Source of the DNA: Pomphorhynchus laevis
Lineage: Eukaryota; Acanthocephala; Palaeacanthocephala; Echinorhynchida; Pomphorhynchidae
Direction: 5' to 3'
Length of the DNA: 64,000 bases
Assembly (NCBI GenBank): GCA_012934845.2
Contig: WNNJ02000583.1
Location: forward strand, 176,509-240,508
Shown: positions 44,402-54,870 of the stretch, piece after piece
Numbering within the stretch: the first letter of the stretch is position 1
How the letters are laid out: each line of letters starts with the position of its first letter
Program-made: the position numbers and the translations under genes
Notes under the pieces: model-generated
The model's database searches: none
What the model saw: the letters and a program-made list of their open reading frames with translations, nothing else
What the model was told of the DNA's origin: nothing

Positions 44402-46869
44402 ATGCAGAGTACGCGTGAGCCTTTTTCACTGAATATCCTTCAGTGGAATTCGGGAAGTGCTTCTGCCCCTAGACTTCTATCTGAAAGAGATGCAGATGTT
44501 ATAGTCCTTCAGGAGACGCGGTCTATCCGTCTTTCCCAGGTCATTACTCGATTTAATCCAATGCACATTTGTTCCCACTATACTCCGTACATAACCCCAC
44601 CTCACTCATCTTCATCTCAAGGTCTTTTAACCTTACTTAAATGCTAATTAAGATCATCCCTCCCATTAAACTATTCATGTCCAGCCATGTCTTGTTTAGT
44701 ATTTTCACTCTGTAAGAACGGTAAAAGCTTAGTCTAGCCAATATCTACATCCGTCCAGGGGAGATACACAAGAACTGTGACTTCCTGTATAGTATTATCG
44801 ACAGCGGCTATGACATGATACTTGGAGATTTCAACGACAGAACTGGTCGTTGGATTAATGCAGCACTTCGCAGAGCTAGGAACGGTTATCTATTTCACAA
44901 ACCACCGTCCTTTACCTTTCATTGCACATCAACAAATTCTATCCTCGACATTTTACTGCTTCACTCGAGGTGGTTGTTAAAACCCCTCTACACGAAGCAG
45001 TCGCGCCAGCAATTGTCCACCTCTCATGACCTAATTCGTTGGAGAATTGAGAAAGATATGTTGCTTCAAAGGAGGTTTCACTTTGATCCGATCAGAGTGG
45101 CCTTCTTTCAGGCGGCTATCCAACTCTTTCCCAGAATTGGAAATGAGAGTCTGACCGAATTTTATAACTACCTTTTTTTGCAAGCTACCGCGATTCTATC
45201 GACTACCTATAAAGGTCGTATATAACATCCCACTCCGACAAAACTCAAGATCCTAGCGAAATTGCTAAGCCTCCCAAATTTCTCTGTTTCCGCCAGACAG
45301 GCTCTCTCGAATGAATACTGGAGCACTAGATATAGGTTCCAGCTGAGCAGTGATAGGGCGAGTATTGCTCGTCTTAACCCTTCTCAGTCTTCCTTTTGGA
45401 AGATTTTCAATAAGGAGAAGTTTGTTTGTTGGAAGGATAGAGCATTGGGTTGGATAGGGAATGTTGGCCTCGATAAAGTTTTAGAGGAGTCACTAGCACT
45501 ACACAACTATGGAGCCACTCATTCACCTCAACCAATCCCGCCTTGGTGTAACTTCAGTAGTAGGGATCTCTCTGTTACGGATATCCTTAACTCTTGTGGT
45601 CCACTCCCGGGCACGTCCAAATCCGTCGCTCCACTTTCTTATCGGGTGTGTCAGCTTTTGACAGCCGAACAAAGAAGAGAGGTGGCCGTCACAATGCTTT
45701 TAACATCCCCATCCGATGTAGCAGGCATCAATATTAGTAAGCGTCTTTTTATTCCTAAGAAAAAATCCTGATCATGCCCTAAAGATCTGCGACCCATTTC
45801 GATTCAAAATGCCCTCGTGTCAATTTACGAAAAAGCGCTTGCGCGTAAAATCCGCGATCATTTAAGTAGGCGTAATTTGATCCCTCCAGGTTTTCATGGG
45901 TTCGTCAAAGGTCGCTCGGTCCATTCAGCAGTTGGTGAGGTGGAGCAGTTTTGTCGGGGATAATAGCCATCGTTTAGTTGTGTCTGTTTGCCTTGACTTT
46001 TCTGCTGCATTTGACCGCATCTTCATTCCCATTGTGAATATCTCTTTGAGCAGAATCTCCCTTTGGAGATTCTGCTGTACACCAAGCGATTTTACTATGA
46101 AGACGACCCTGATGCGCGTCAGTTCTACCCCATTACGGGTGTGCCTTAAGGTTCTCCTCTTTCTCCTATCTTATATCCTTCTGCCTCCATAAACCTATTT
46201 AAAATATTCAAATGCGAACAACGTCTAGTGGTGTACGCTGGTGACACCACAGCCCTGTTCACTGGACGCAGGTGTCAAGACGTAGTCTCTGACATCAGCC
46301 GTTTCTTTTCAAGATTAAAAGACAAGCTACCCCTATCCAATCTTATTTTAAACTAAGCTAAATCGCAGGTGGTAGTCCTTCATGGCTCCTTTGCAACAAA
46401 GAATAAACTTAAGAGACTAGCACTCTCTGCACTCTCCTCCATATTTGCCTTTGAACCACTCCCCACCTTTACAAGTCGAGTAAAATACCTGGGGTTTACC
46501 GTTACGGTGAACTGGTCGGCGAAAACTGACCTGGATAGACTCAAACGTATCCTGAAGAAAGCTATGTGGGCTCTGAAACGGGCTCAACATCTGTCATTGA
46601 AAGAGATAACCCAGATCCGCATCTGGGTCACTTGGGCTATCTCGGAATTAGTCTTCTTTTCGAGAGGACGTCCCCCGAAGCAAAGGCTAAGGTTTCTTAA
46701 GCTTTTCGTCTCTCGTTTACCCAGCATAGTTCGTCTCGATTGGACTCTTCGGAGGAGGGGTGAAAGATCCCGTGTGGTTCAGTCGGAAGGCGGCTTGTTG
46801 GATTGGTTTGTGGGCTCAGATCCCCCCGGACCTGAGGCCGTAAATTGGAAGAATAAAGAAGACGACTGA
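44402..46869 (+). pseudogene. LINE-D ORF2: endonuclease plus reverse transcriptase
   Basis: The start ATG is at 44402. Endonuclease: ILQWNSGSAS, IVLQETR and MILGDFNDRTG (44815). A linker lies at 45225-45771. RT: DLRPISIQNALVSIYEKAL, GFVKGRS and VCLDFSAAFDRI (45780-46020), then GSPLSPILY and VYAGDT near 46240, where the first catalytic Asp of YADD has become Gly. The C-terminal part is at 46369-46869. There are at least six stops or frameshifts. Confidence 0.82.
46049..46076. repeat. 12-bp snap-back palindrome inside LINE-D RT
   Basis: Arms agcagaatctcc and complement, 4-base loop. The RT text on its two sides does not join smoothly, so it probably marks a deletion or template-switch joint. 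Confidence 0.8.
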
Positions 46870-47570
46870 AAATATGCACCACTTGAATTTATTATCTATA
46901 TTGATACGTAAAAACTTAAATACTATCATTTTTATTTTTTATTAACAAAATCTTTATTTGTTTATTTAATTTCAGTCACTCTAAAATGCAGAATAAAATG
47001 CAGAATATGTTAATGGCATTCTCCGTACAAAAAGCACGAAGACAAATCAATATACTTCGCATTACTCTTAATGTGAGTTGGCAAAACATTATTCAGTGTA
47101 TGAATACGAACCAAGTTCTATTTGTCGAGCAGTACATCAACAACATCAGTAACCGACATCGTTTAGAGTTATAGCTTAGACACTTTTGCAAATTGAACAA
47201 ATTTGATCGTAGTAAGATAAATAAGAATACAATTAAACATGTGGAAAACTGTATTAATAGATCTCATAGGAATCTGTCGTCACTGAAAACAATTACTTAA
47301 CTTGGGACCTATTACTCTCGATTTTTAAACGTCCTGAACAATTTATTTCTTCCTGTTCTTGATAATTAACAATTTCTACCGTCGACCTTTTAAAACTTTT
47401 TGGTGTTTCTTAATAAAACTAAAACATCACTTAATAAAGCAAAACAAATCATTAATATTAATGAAAAATTAATTAATCTTATATTTGGAAACAGAAGAAT
47501 AAAAGGAATATATACAAAAGGAATAATAACTTATACAAAATAAATAAACTTTCAGAATATAAATACGTAC
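46870..47570. other. No gene recognised
   Basis: A short open frame (46986-47174, 62 residues) shows no known motif. 47461-47480 repeats a phrase of the RT that starts at 47574. Confidence 0.4.
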
Positions 47571-48246
47571 GATTTTAGTACGCTTTATACAAATCTAAAT
47601 TTAGCAAATATTAAAGATGCATTAGAAAAATTAATTAATCTTATATTCGGAAAAAGATATGCATATATGTTATAATAACAAAAATTAAACCATTAATAAT
47701 ACTGGTATAAAACACTATATCAGTATTAATTCCACAAAAGAATTTTTAGATCACACAAAAGGAATAAATTTTCATAATATAAATACGTACGATTTTAGTG
47801 CGCTTTATACAAATCTAGATTTAGCAGATAGTAAAGATGCATTAGAAAACTTTATTAATCTTATATTCGGACAAAGATATGCATATATGTTATAATAACT
47901 ATAACGCCTATCTAACAAAAATTAAACCATCAAGTAAATATAAATATATGGATAAAATTGAATTATTAGAATCCTTAAATATTTTGATAAATTAAAATTA
48001 TTTAAAGGTAGGGACATCTATATTTAGACAAGTAAAATGTGTTACAATGGGAGCTAATAGTAACCCTTGTTTTTAAGCTTTATAGAATATGAATTTGTTC
48101 ATAACTGTTTAAAAATAAATTTAAATTATATAAAGATATGAAATATATGTTTCGATATATTGATGATATATGTGTATTCAACTATAAAAATTTTTATTCA
48201 ATAAGCGAACAAATTTATCCAGATAGCCTCATTCTTAATAAAACCG
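47570..48246 (+). pseudogene. Penelope-related reverse transcriptase, 5' part
   Basis: YDFSTLYTNL (motif A), FRQVKCVTMGANSNP (motif B, with VPMGG changed to VTMGA) and FRYIDD-equivalent text in a shifted frame (tttcgatatattgatgatat near 48150). It is the + strand sister of 30986-31653. Stops follow INL and NPCF. It is cut at 48246 by an insert, and the C-terminus resumes at 48655. Confidence 0.7.
47574..47906 (+). repeat. Tandem duplication in the PLE-like RT (~195-bp period)
   Basis: The palm A region (TYDFSTLYTNLNLANIK and its near-copy) occurs twice, at 47590-47700 and 47785-47906. The second copy differs by several bases. Confidence 0.8.
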
Positions 48247-48654
48247 GTTATTACTAGGTTATTAAGTACAGACGAGTCGTGTGAAACGTAGGTATTGGAT
48301 CAGTAGCTGATGAGGTCCACCAACACTTAAATGTGGCGTGTTGGCTTATAGACAGGATTAAAACAGTTTCATTAAAAATTTTAAAAGTAAATTTTAAATC
48401 ATTTAATCACAATTAAATCAACTCAAAACATAATATAAAACATGACCTTTAATCTTAATTATGATATATCGTATAGTAATTATTAATCAGTCCGTAAAAA
48501 GTATGAGTTATAAAAATTCTTAACTTATAAAATATCCGAATAACAAAACATTATAATATTATATAAAAATTCTTAACTTATAAAATATCCGAATAACAAA
48601 ACATTATAATATTATGATATTTATATTTAATTTTTTCTTTTTCTGTTGCTACAT
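48247..48654. mobile_element. Insert with permuted hammerhead-like core, AT-rich
   Basis: About 400 bp interrupt the RT. The part 48266-48365 matches the dispersed element also seen at 28783-28915 and 35520-35625. A 50-bp phrase is repeated in tandem near 48510-48605. There is no coding frame. Confidence 0.5.
48275..48318 (+). ncRNA. Permuted hammerhead-like element (type II layout), copy 3
   Basis: GAAACGTAGG, the tattg/cagta hairpin, CTGATGA and GGTCC are intact. The 5' ggacc partner is lost, so stem II cannot close. Confidence 0.35.
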
Positions 48655-48883
48655 GTTATAAATATAATACATTAAATAATGAAATTTTAAGAATTGCAAC
48701 AATATGTAACGATATTGGCTTTCTTCAAAATCATTTAAATAATTTAATAGATACATATTTTAAACTAGGTTACTATAAAAATAACATCAAGCAGAAAATA
48801 GTAAAATATATAAATCAACACAATAATATAAAGAATAAATTTAAACTCTTAAGTGGCAAATGTTTAGGAATTGATAATAAATA
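48655..48883 (+). pseudogene. Penelope-related reverse transcriptase, C-terminal end
   Basis: The frame LNNEILRIATICNDIGFLQNH ... LSGKCLGIDNK and stop matches residue for residue the end of the copy at 30986-31468. The SE element follows 40 bp later, as in the other copy. Confidence 0.75.
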
Positions 48884-48924
48884 ATATACTTTGAATTAGA
48901 ATAAGATACTAGATAGTTATTTCA

Positions 48925-49016
48925 GAGGAAATACATCATTAGCATGTATTTGGCCCCGCTGCTATGTTGGGTAGAGGAGTTAGGGGCCGAAACCTGATAG
49001 CATAGCAGTTCCTCCT
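48925..49016 (+). ncRNA. Structured 3' element SE, copy c
   Basis: Nearly identical to copy a: hairpin aaatacat/atgtattt, then interleaved GGCCCC/GGGGCC and CTGCTATG/CATAGCAG. It lies directly downstream of the RT end at 48883. The ctgatgacctct ending of copy a is replaced by ctgtttctcc. Confidence 0.6.
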
Positions 49017-49490
49017 GTTTCTCCTTATTCTAATTTTGTATAAGAATAAGATACTTGTATAATATATATAAGATACTATGTAAGTATATATAAATAAGAT
49101 ACTATATATATTAGAATTATATATTGCGATGTATTAAGCTGCGTTTGGGATCTAGTATATATTCGTCCATATTTTTTCAGAGTAAAACTTTGTAAACCAG
49201 TAAAGACCAAAAACAATATAAAAAAGTTTGAGAGATAAATTAACATACAATTGTTCTGAAAAAATTAAATAAGCTAACTGAGTCTACGTATTTTATATTG
49301 CAAATTAAAAATAATGCAAAATAAAAGTTAAATAGTTAAATAATAAAAAATTAATTAATAATAAATAATTGTTATAATATTTTATATAATTTATATCAAG
49401 ATGAATTATAAACTGAAATTAAAAATAAAAATCAATTTTTATGAATTGACTAATAGATTACAAACTGTATATCAGAATATTGATTAGAGG

Positions 49491-49585
49491 TCATCAGGAG
49501 GAACTGCTATGTTATCAAGTTGAGGCCCATGTTCCTACCCAACATAGCAGCGGGGCCAAATACATGCTAATAATGTATTTACTCC
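49491..49585 (-). ncRNA. Structured 3' element SE, copy d
   Basis: Helix 2 is GGCCC/GGGCC and helix 3 is extended to ten pairs (CTGCTATGTT/AACATAGCAG). The GAAACCTGAT link has changed to CAACTTGAT. It faces copy c. Confidence 0.55.
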
Positions 49586-49735
49586 AATAAAACTATCTAG
49601 TATCTTATTCTAATACAAAGTATATTATTTATTATTCATCCATAAAAATTTGCCATTTAAGAGTTTAAATTTATTCTTTATATTATTGTGTTGACTTGTA
49701 TTAGAATAAGATTTTATATAATCAAATTTAATCAG

Positions 49736-49828
49736 ATGAAATACGTCTTTAACACGTATTTGGTCCAGCTGCTGTGTTGGATAGAGGAGTTAGAGGCCGA
49801 AACCTGATAGCATAGCAGTTCCTCCTCT
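49736..49828 (+). ncRNA. Structured 3' element SE, copy e
   Basis: The first hairpin reads aaatacgt/acgtattt, a compensated A-U to G-C change against copies a and c. Helix 3 reads CTGCTGTG/CATAGCAG with a G-U pair. No RT is attached. Confidence 0.55.
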
Positions 49829-49891
49829 TTCTTCCTTATTCTAATAAAAATCCTATGGAATTTTTACAAAATCGAATATAATATTACTTAC

Positions 49892-49987
49892 ATTCTCACA
49901 TATGATATCCTTCACAGAAGAAACATTGGGCGGTTGAATAAATACTATCAACGGAGAAAATTCTGAATTTCGTATAATCTGTACAGC
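49892..49987 (-). CDS. CASK: CASK orthologue (MAGUK), penultimate exon
   Basis: A 96-nt exon with acceptor gtttag before 49987 and donor gtaagt at 49891. It encodes 32 residues, including AVQIIRNSEFSPLIVFIQPP, which is the central GUK-domain strand (in CASK a similar RTxEF.P.VVFI). It is phase 0 on both sides and lies 52 bp downstream of the exon at 50040-50242. The following intron runs to 35288 and holds LINE-A copy 5, LINE-D and other elements. Confidence 0.88.
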
Positions 49988-50039
49988 CTAAACAAACAGC
50001 AAAACTAAAAATTATTATAAGTTTTTAATGTCATCATAC

Positions 50040-50242
50040 TTGTGGCTCCACATCTAAAACAGGCGTGTATTTATTCTGTATTATAGACCGCACCGTGCTC
50101 AGCTTTGTGCCATAAATATGGTCTTCATGCGTTCCATATTCGAGATATTCCTTAGCAGCAATCTCTGTAACAATTTCGGATCTGTCCACAAACCAAAAAC
50201 CTTTACCGTTTTCTTCATTCGCTTGCTTAGGTCTGCTGGTAT
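50040..50242 (-). CDS. CASK: CASK orthologue (MAGUK), exon for the front of the GUK domain
   Basis: A 203-nt exon with acceptor aaatag before 50242 and donor gtatga at 50039. After two bases of a split codon it encodes 67 residues: TSRPKQANEENGKGFWFV, then EYLEYGTHEDHIYGTKLSTV and VLDVEPQ. EYLEYGxHED.xYGTKL is diagnostic of CASK among MAGUKs. The guanylate-kinase fold here serves as a protein-binding module. Upstream exons (kinase-like, L27, PDZ, SH3) are not found in the window. Confidence 0.93.
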
Positions 50243-50842
50243 CTATTTGAGTAATTAATTGTAGATAATAACAATGTGGGGCATAAGCTACATATTATTA
50301 GATAGTAAAAACATTGTAAATAACATATGCAATCGCATAATTAATAATTACGAAATAATTATTAATTATGAAATATTATTATATGTAATTATATATAATT
50401 ATATATAAGTATTCTATAATTATATGTTGCATTATTTGAGTTATTTCACTTACAATAGTTACCTCAAAATAAATAAATATTATAGATAAGTAATAATTAA
50501 ATAAAAAACTAATCTTTTGATAGATAAGGAAAAGTGAATTAAAATTTCACAAGTTCAAATTTTCACACACCTAAATAAAACTACACACATAAACAAAACC
50601 TTAACACCATCAATTGTGGAAATTTTAAGAGTTCTTGAACAGCAAGCAATGTCACAGTTTTTAGATGGTGCCAAAATGTTAAAAACTTTATCTCACCGTA
50701 ATGGTGTTTACCTTTCAGCCGTAATGGTGTTTCTGTCATCTGACAAACGTTAAGTTTAAGATGTAAACGTCATTGTTTGCTAAATGCACGGCCTAATAAA
50801 TAATATAAGCTCGATAAATGTATAATTTGCGATGTATATATA
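50243..50842. other. CASK intron, nothing recognised
   Basis: AT-rich sequence upstream of the CASK exon. No exon, RNA gene or element could be supported. Confidence 0.45.
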
Positions 50843-50935
50843 GGTCATCTGGAGCAACAGCTATGCTATCAGGTCTCGGCAGCTATTCCTTGACCCAACA
50901 TTACATGTTAATAACGTATTTCCTCTGATGAAATT
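50843..50935 (-). ncRNA. Structured 3' element SE, copy f (decayed)
   Basis: It matches the other copies over the outer parts but lacks the cagcggggcc segment, so both pseudoknot helices are lost. Confidence 0.45.
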
Positions 50936-50984
50936 CGATTATATATAATCTTATTCTAATACAAAGCATTTGTGTATTATTCAC

Positions 50985-51134
50985 TCATAAAATTTTTAGG
51001 TCATAGCAGCGGGACAGGTCATTTACTACCGCCAGTCCTTGTGACTGGGCTCCCAGAAGATTTGGTACAAACACATTGTCATAATCAGCATGTTCAAGCC
51101 AAATGTTCCCGATCAAAGCTTGTTTATCCAAGCT
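50985..51134 (-). other. Unassigned open stretch, possibly an exon
   Basis: Fifty codons are open (start ... LIGNIWLEHADYDNVFVPNL ... CYDLKIL, then TGA), with a possible acceptor ctactag just before. Its composition is protein-like and GC-richer than the flanks. I do not recognise a family. It could be host exon or element. Confidence 0.25.
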
Positions 51135-51533
51135 AGTAGAACGTATATTTAGTTTAAAATAGATTTAGTATAATATATTTAGTATAAAAATATTTAGGAT
51201 ATATGTATTTAATTAAGAATATTTAGGATAATAAATTTAGTATAAAATACTTAGATATATTTAGTAAAATATATTTAGCATAATATATTTAGTATAAAAT
51301 ATGTAGACTCAGTTATCTGATCTGATTAGTTCTACTGATCAGTTATTATCGACATATAAAATTTTGTTTTCCCGGTAATATAACGTCTTTCAGAAATAAT
51401 GAAATTATTTTTGATATGACATTATTTTTCTGCTAATTTTTAAGCTAGTTTGATAAATTTTTCTTTTATAATGTAGTATTATTATACATCAACAAAATAA
51501 TATTAAAATATTAAGTTTGCATACAAATAAAAA
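51135..51533. other. AT-rich, short direct repeats of atttagtataaaat type
   Basis: Several copies of an 8-15 bp phrase containing atatttag lie at 51140-51300. There is nothing coding. Confidence 0.5.
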
Positions 51534-52050
51534 ACATACTATATATATTAAAGCAGAAAGAATTCACTATATTATTCCCGTAGCTTGTGGTTTCGACGTT
51601 AATGTAATGCAGTGAATTATTTTTAAAGTAATAGACATTAGCAGAATAATTAGATGATCAATATAATAAATAAAAAGGAAATATTACCGCTGTCTGGGAT
51701 TTGATTTAACCAGGACTGTCGATTACACAAATTTGCTTCTCTCTGTACATAGAGAATTTCTTGTTTCTACATTACAAGACGGTACACCGTTTCAGATTTG
51801 AGAAGCCTCATCAGTTGCAGCACATACAATGCATACACATGAATAACATACTATATAGATTAAAGCATAAAGAATTCACCAAAAGGCTAATTGCATGACG
51901 TAGTTTGCGCTTTCAAAGTCGATGCAATGTAGTGATTCCATTTCAGTGTAATAGACAGCAGCGGGATCATTACACAGGAAATAGCATCGCCACCTGGGAT
52001 TCTCAGAGAATCAATAAATATATTAGGATCGCAAACCGAACCTAAAGTAA
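51534..52050. repeat. Tandem pair of ~314-bp units carrying a hammerhead
   Basis: The unit beginning catactatat-attaaagca occurs at 51534 and again at 51848. The left unit contains the hammerhead at 51773-51819. The matching part of the right unit (near 52040-52100) is recognisable but has lost the core. Confidence 0.65.
51773..51819 (-). ncRNA. Hammerhead ribozyme, type I
   Basis: - strand: UGCAA, CUGAUGA, a 14-nt stem II with one mismatch, GAA, ACGGU-GU-ACCGU (perfect stem III), C, then UUGUA, which pairs with UGCAA. The cleavage site is GUC. All invariant core bases are present. Confidence 0.7.
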
Positions 52051-52389
52051 ATCCTCAAGTTCGCACACCGAATCTGAGACTGGCTGATATATTGTATGCA
52101 TAACGTCGCTATTGACTATATAGACTTGACCACGTGATAACGCTGATGTTCTTTTTCAAATGGTACAAAATTTAAGCCTAGCGACAACGATTCTTCTTTT
52201 AACTCCGAGAGTTTTCGGCTTGTATGATAGATCACATTGCTTGTATCGTGATTATACGCGTTGTCTTATCGTGTTTTGGGTGGTAATAACGATCAGCCAA
52301 CCTAAGGTTCGGTCTGCAATTAAAGATGCTTTCAATGAGAAAGTTATCGTTAAGTGCATCAACATTCGACCTGATTTCTTAAAGTTAAT

Positions 52390-52925
52390 AAATTAGTGCG
52401 TTACAGAATCTCAGTAATGATCCTGAAATAGTAGTGTGCAAAGCAGACAAAAAACAAGATGGTTTTATGATCGCAGGAAAAATATTTAAACGAGGCAACA
52501 TGTCAATTAAGCTCCTCTACGTACCAACCTATCTCAGTACAACAACACCTCCAAAGCGTCCAACAAATCCAAGCAATGATATAGATACTTCCACAATGAT
52601 GAACTAAAAAATCGCATGTTACAAACTAATCCGAAACCGGGGAGGCTTTATATGTTGCCAAAGGTACTTAAATGTATACTTCCGCCACCAAGCAGACTAA
52701 TCATGAGTAATATTGGCATGACAACAGAACAATTATCCCGATGGCTTCACTTGCTACTGTATTTACTGCTAGAGAGAACACCTTTATGAACACCTTCTGA
52801 CTTTCTACGATTTTTCAACACGAATAAAAAAATGTTTCATCTAATATTCGAGCGACAATCAAAGTCGATTCTTTGTTTACTTCAATCAACACGGATAATT
52901 GAATAATTGATATTCGAACTATCAT
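52390..52925 (+). pseudogene. Penelope-like RT, N-terminal part
   Basis: Shifting frames show the Penelope order. IVVCKADK is followed, after a gap, by PGRLYMLPKVLK-type text, then RLIMSNIGMTTEQLSRWL, and at 52895 a palm A block (VDSLFTSINTDN). It has stops and at least three frameshifts, and is cut before the YxDD block. It probably belongs to a different PLE family from the 60-kb copy. Confidence 0.7.
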
Positions 52926-53748
52926 GCAGCTCAACAACTATGATAAACGATAAGCAGATAAATTGTGTACACTCCTTACATTAGCACTGACTTCAAACAT
53001 AATCGAATATAAGTATATTATAGACAAGTAAAAAGAACAGCAATTGGCACTCTCGTTGGCTTAACCTAGGCTGGCTATTCATGTTATTTGTCGAATAATC
53101 TTCCTATCACACGGCAACAATAAACCGCGATTATGGAAAAATATGTTGACTACATATTTATTGCCTGTGAAGCCAAAAGAGAGGAATCGAATGAATTCCT
53201 CTCTTATGGTTAGGCTGAACAAGCGTTGCGAGTTAAGATTTACGATTGAATTGCCCAGATGATCCACGAATTACTTTTCTTTGTCCTTATTTATAAAAAT
53301 TGCAGTACATAGGAAACCACATGCTCTGACAACCTCGGAGGACTGAAGTCGTGCGTACATGCAAAAAGTGGACAAAACCCGGCTATGAAGCCGGGACTTG
53401 TCATAAGAAATGAGGCAATGCGAATACACAAGATATGTTCAAGTGAAATTAAGTTATAAGTATCTGTACAAAAGCTAGAAGACTAATTCTTGAAACGTCA
53501 GATAGTCTTCTGACCAATTCTTAAAACACAAGAATTGGTCTTCTGACCAATTCTTGTAAGTAATCTGGAAATTCTTGTAAGTAATCTGGAAATTCTTGTA
53601 AGTAATCTTGAGAGGGAGAAGCCACTTAAAACAAAACATTATTTATTTAAGACTATTTATTTTGAGTTTGAAATTCTTAGCTGCTAACTAATAACTACTT
53701 ACAAGTTAATAGGAGGACTTCTATACAAAACGTTACAAACATCTTACA
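52926..53748. other. Non-coding, with short palindromes
   Basis: It holds an 11-bp palindrome at 53177-53205 and a gaccaattctt/aagaattggtc/gaccaattctt triplet at 53512-53555. The phrase gtaatctggaaattctt is tandemly repeated to 53605. A cccggc/gccggg hairpin lies near 53388-53405. There is no gene. Confidence 0.6.
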
Positions 53749-53839
53749 ACGACAACCATCGACGACAACCATCGACGACAACCATCGACGACAACCATCG
53801 ACGACAACCATCGACGACAACCATCGACGACAACCATCG
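53749..53839 (+). repeat. 13-bp tandem repeat, seven copies
   Basis: acgacaaccatcg is repeated seven times without a mismatch and ends four bases before the LINE-A copy 6 ORF1 start. It lies in the 5' UTR position of the element and is not seen in front of copy 5. Confidence 0.92.
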
Positions 53840-53842
53840 TTT

Positions 53843-54870
53843 ATGGGAGGACGTAAGAAAACAACTAAGACCGACACCAACTACAGACAACTGCAAGTAC
53901 AGTGCTCGATACACGACTGCAGCGTCTGGATAACAATCACCTGCGACAAGAATAAGGCTAAAGAAGACTTTGTATGTGGTTTTTGTGCCAACAAACTAAT
54001 CTGCAACCTTTCCAATAAGCACATATCAACATCCAACACGTCAACTCAAACTACCCCCGTCGTTTCTAATGTCCTTTCTCCACCCACCGACCCTGCCACC
54101 ATATACACTTCCCATTACATGTCATCTTCACTTCCCGACACCCCACGTCCCGTCCTTCCCGTCTCGTTTCTCAATACCTTGCATCCATCAATCAAAATCA
54201 CCTCCACCAACCTCCACTATCCTTCCACTCATAACCTTTCCTCACATCGCTTGCCACCCTCTTTATTATCATTATCCTCTATGTCTCCCGTCGTCAAACC
54301 AAATGCCTGCAAACAATCAACTGCCAGCTCTTCTCTCGTGATCTCACCTACTCACGTCAGTCATCCTCCTTTACGGAAGCGCTTTGCTTCTCGCGACCGT
54401 TGCGTCATTGTCACTAATATCACGCCTTCTAACTCCTTATCTCCACAATCACGTCTAGACCACGATGTTTCTGCCTTCAGATCCATCCTCTCGTCTATTG
54501 TTCCTTCGGATAAACCATCCTTTTTCAAGGGCATTTCTACTGTCGCATTCATCCGTCTAAACAAATCTCCTCAATCCAATCCCTTCCAGCCCCCTCTCCT
54601 AAAAATTGTTTTCATGCATTGCTCTCACGTGTCTTCTGCCCTCTCTCAACGATTCAAACACATGTCATCTTCAACCACTCGAATTTTCCCCGATCGCGCC
54701 CCTTCTGAAATCGCTCAAATCTCTTAAGGCCCACATCGAAAAATGCCGTCGCGAGAAAAACGGCGAAACATCACTCTCCATCCGAAACATAGACGGAAAA
54801 TTTCAAGTTGTCCACACCCGTCCAAAAATTCGATGGCACTCCATATCTCCTATGTGTCTTCTCCACTAGA
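53843..54870 (+). pseudogene. LINE-A copy 6 ORF1
   Basis: The start ATG at 53843 gives MGGRKKTTKTD, then a finger with CSIHDC...ITC...FVCGFC (PHD-like). The Ser/Thr/Pro linker and the SRLDHDVSAFRSI and TVAFIRLNK blocks follow. The frame is open for 294 residues to a TAA at 54725-54727, where other copies read TCA. The remainder runs in another frame to about 54869. This copy shows the intact N-terminal finger best. Confidence 0.82.

Larger units (their letters stand above)
43400..46869 (+). mobile_element. LINE-D (I/Jockey-like non-LTR retrotransposon)
   Basis: ORF1 carries a CCHC knuckle, and ORF2 carries an APE endonuclease and an RT. The gene order and the zinc-knuckle ORF1 separate it from LINE-A and LINE-C. 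A fragment of the same family is at 20221-20817. Two short palindromes (46049-46076, 46609-46628) lie inside it. The 3' end is not defined; no poly(A) tail is visible at 46869. Confidence 0.82.

Noticed and set aside
46986-47174. 62-residue frame after LINE-D as a gene
   Set aside because: It has no recognisable motif, no splice or promoter support, and lies in repeat-rich DNA.
48925-49016. HDV-like ribozyme for the SE element
   Set aside because: The order of helices is similar to P1-P2-P1'-P2', but there is no P3 hairpin, no P4 and no catalytic J4/2 pattern.
53695-53880. - strand frame over the 13-bp repeats
   Set aside because: It is a simple translation of the tandem repeat opposite the LINE-A 5' UTR.
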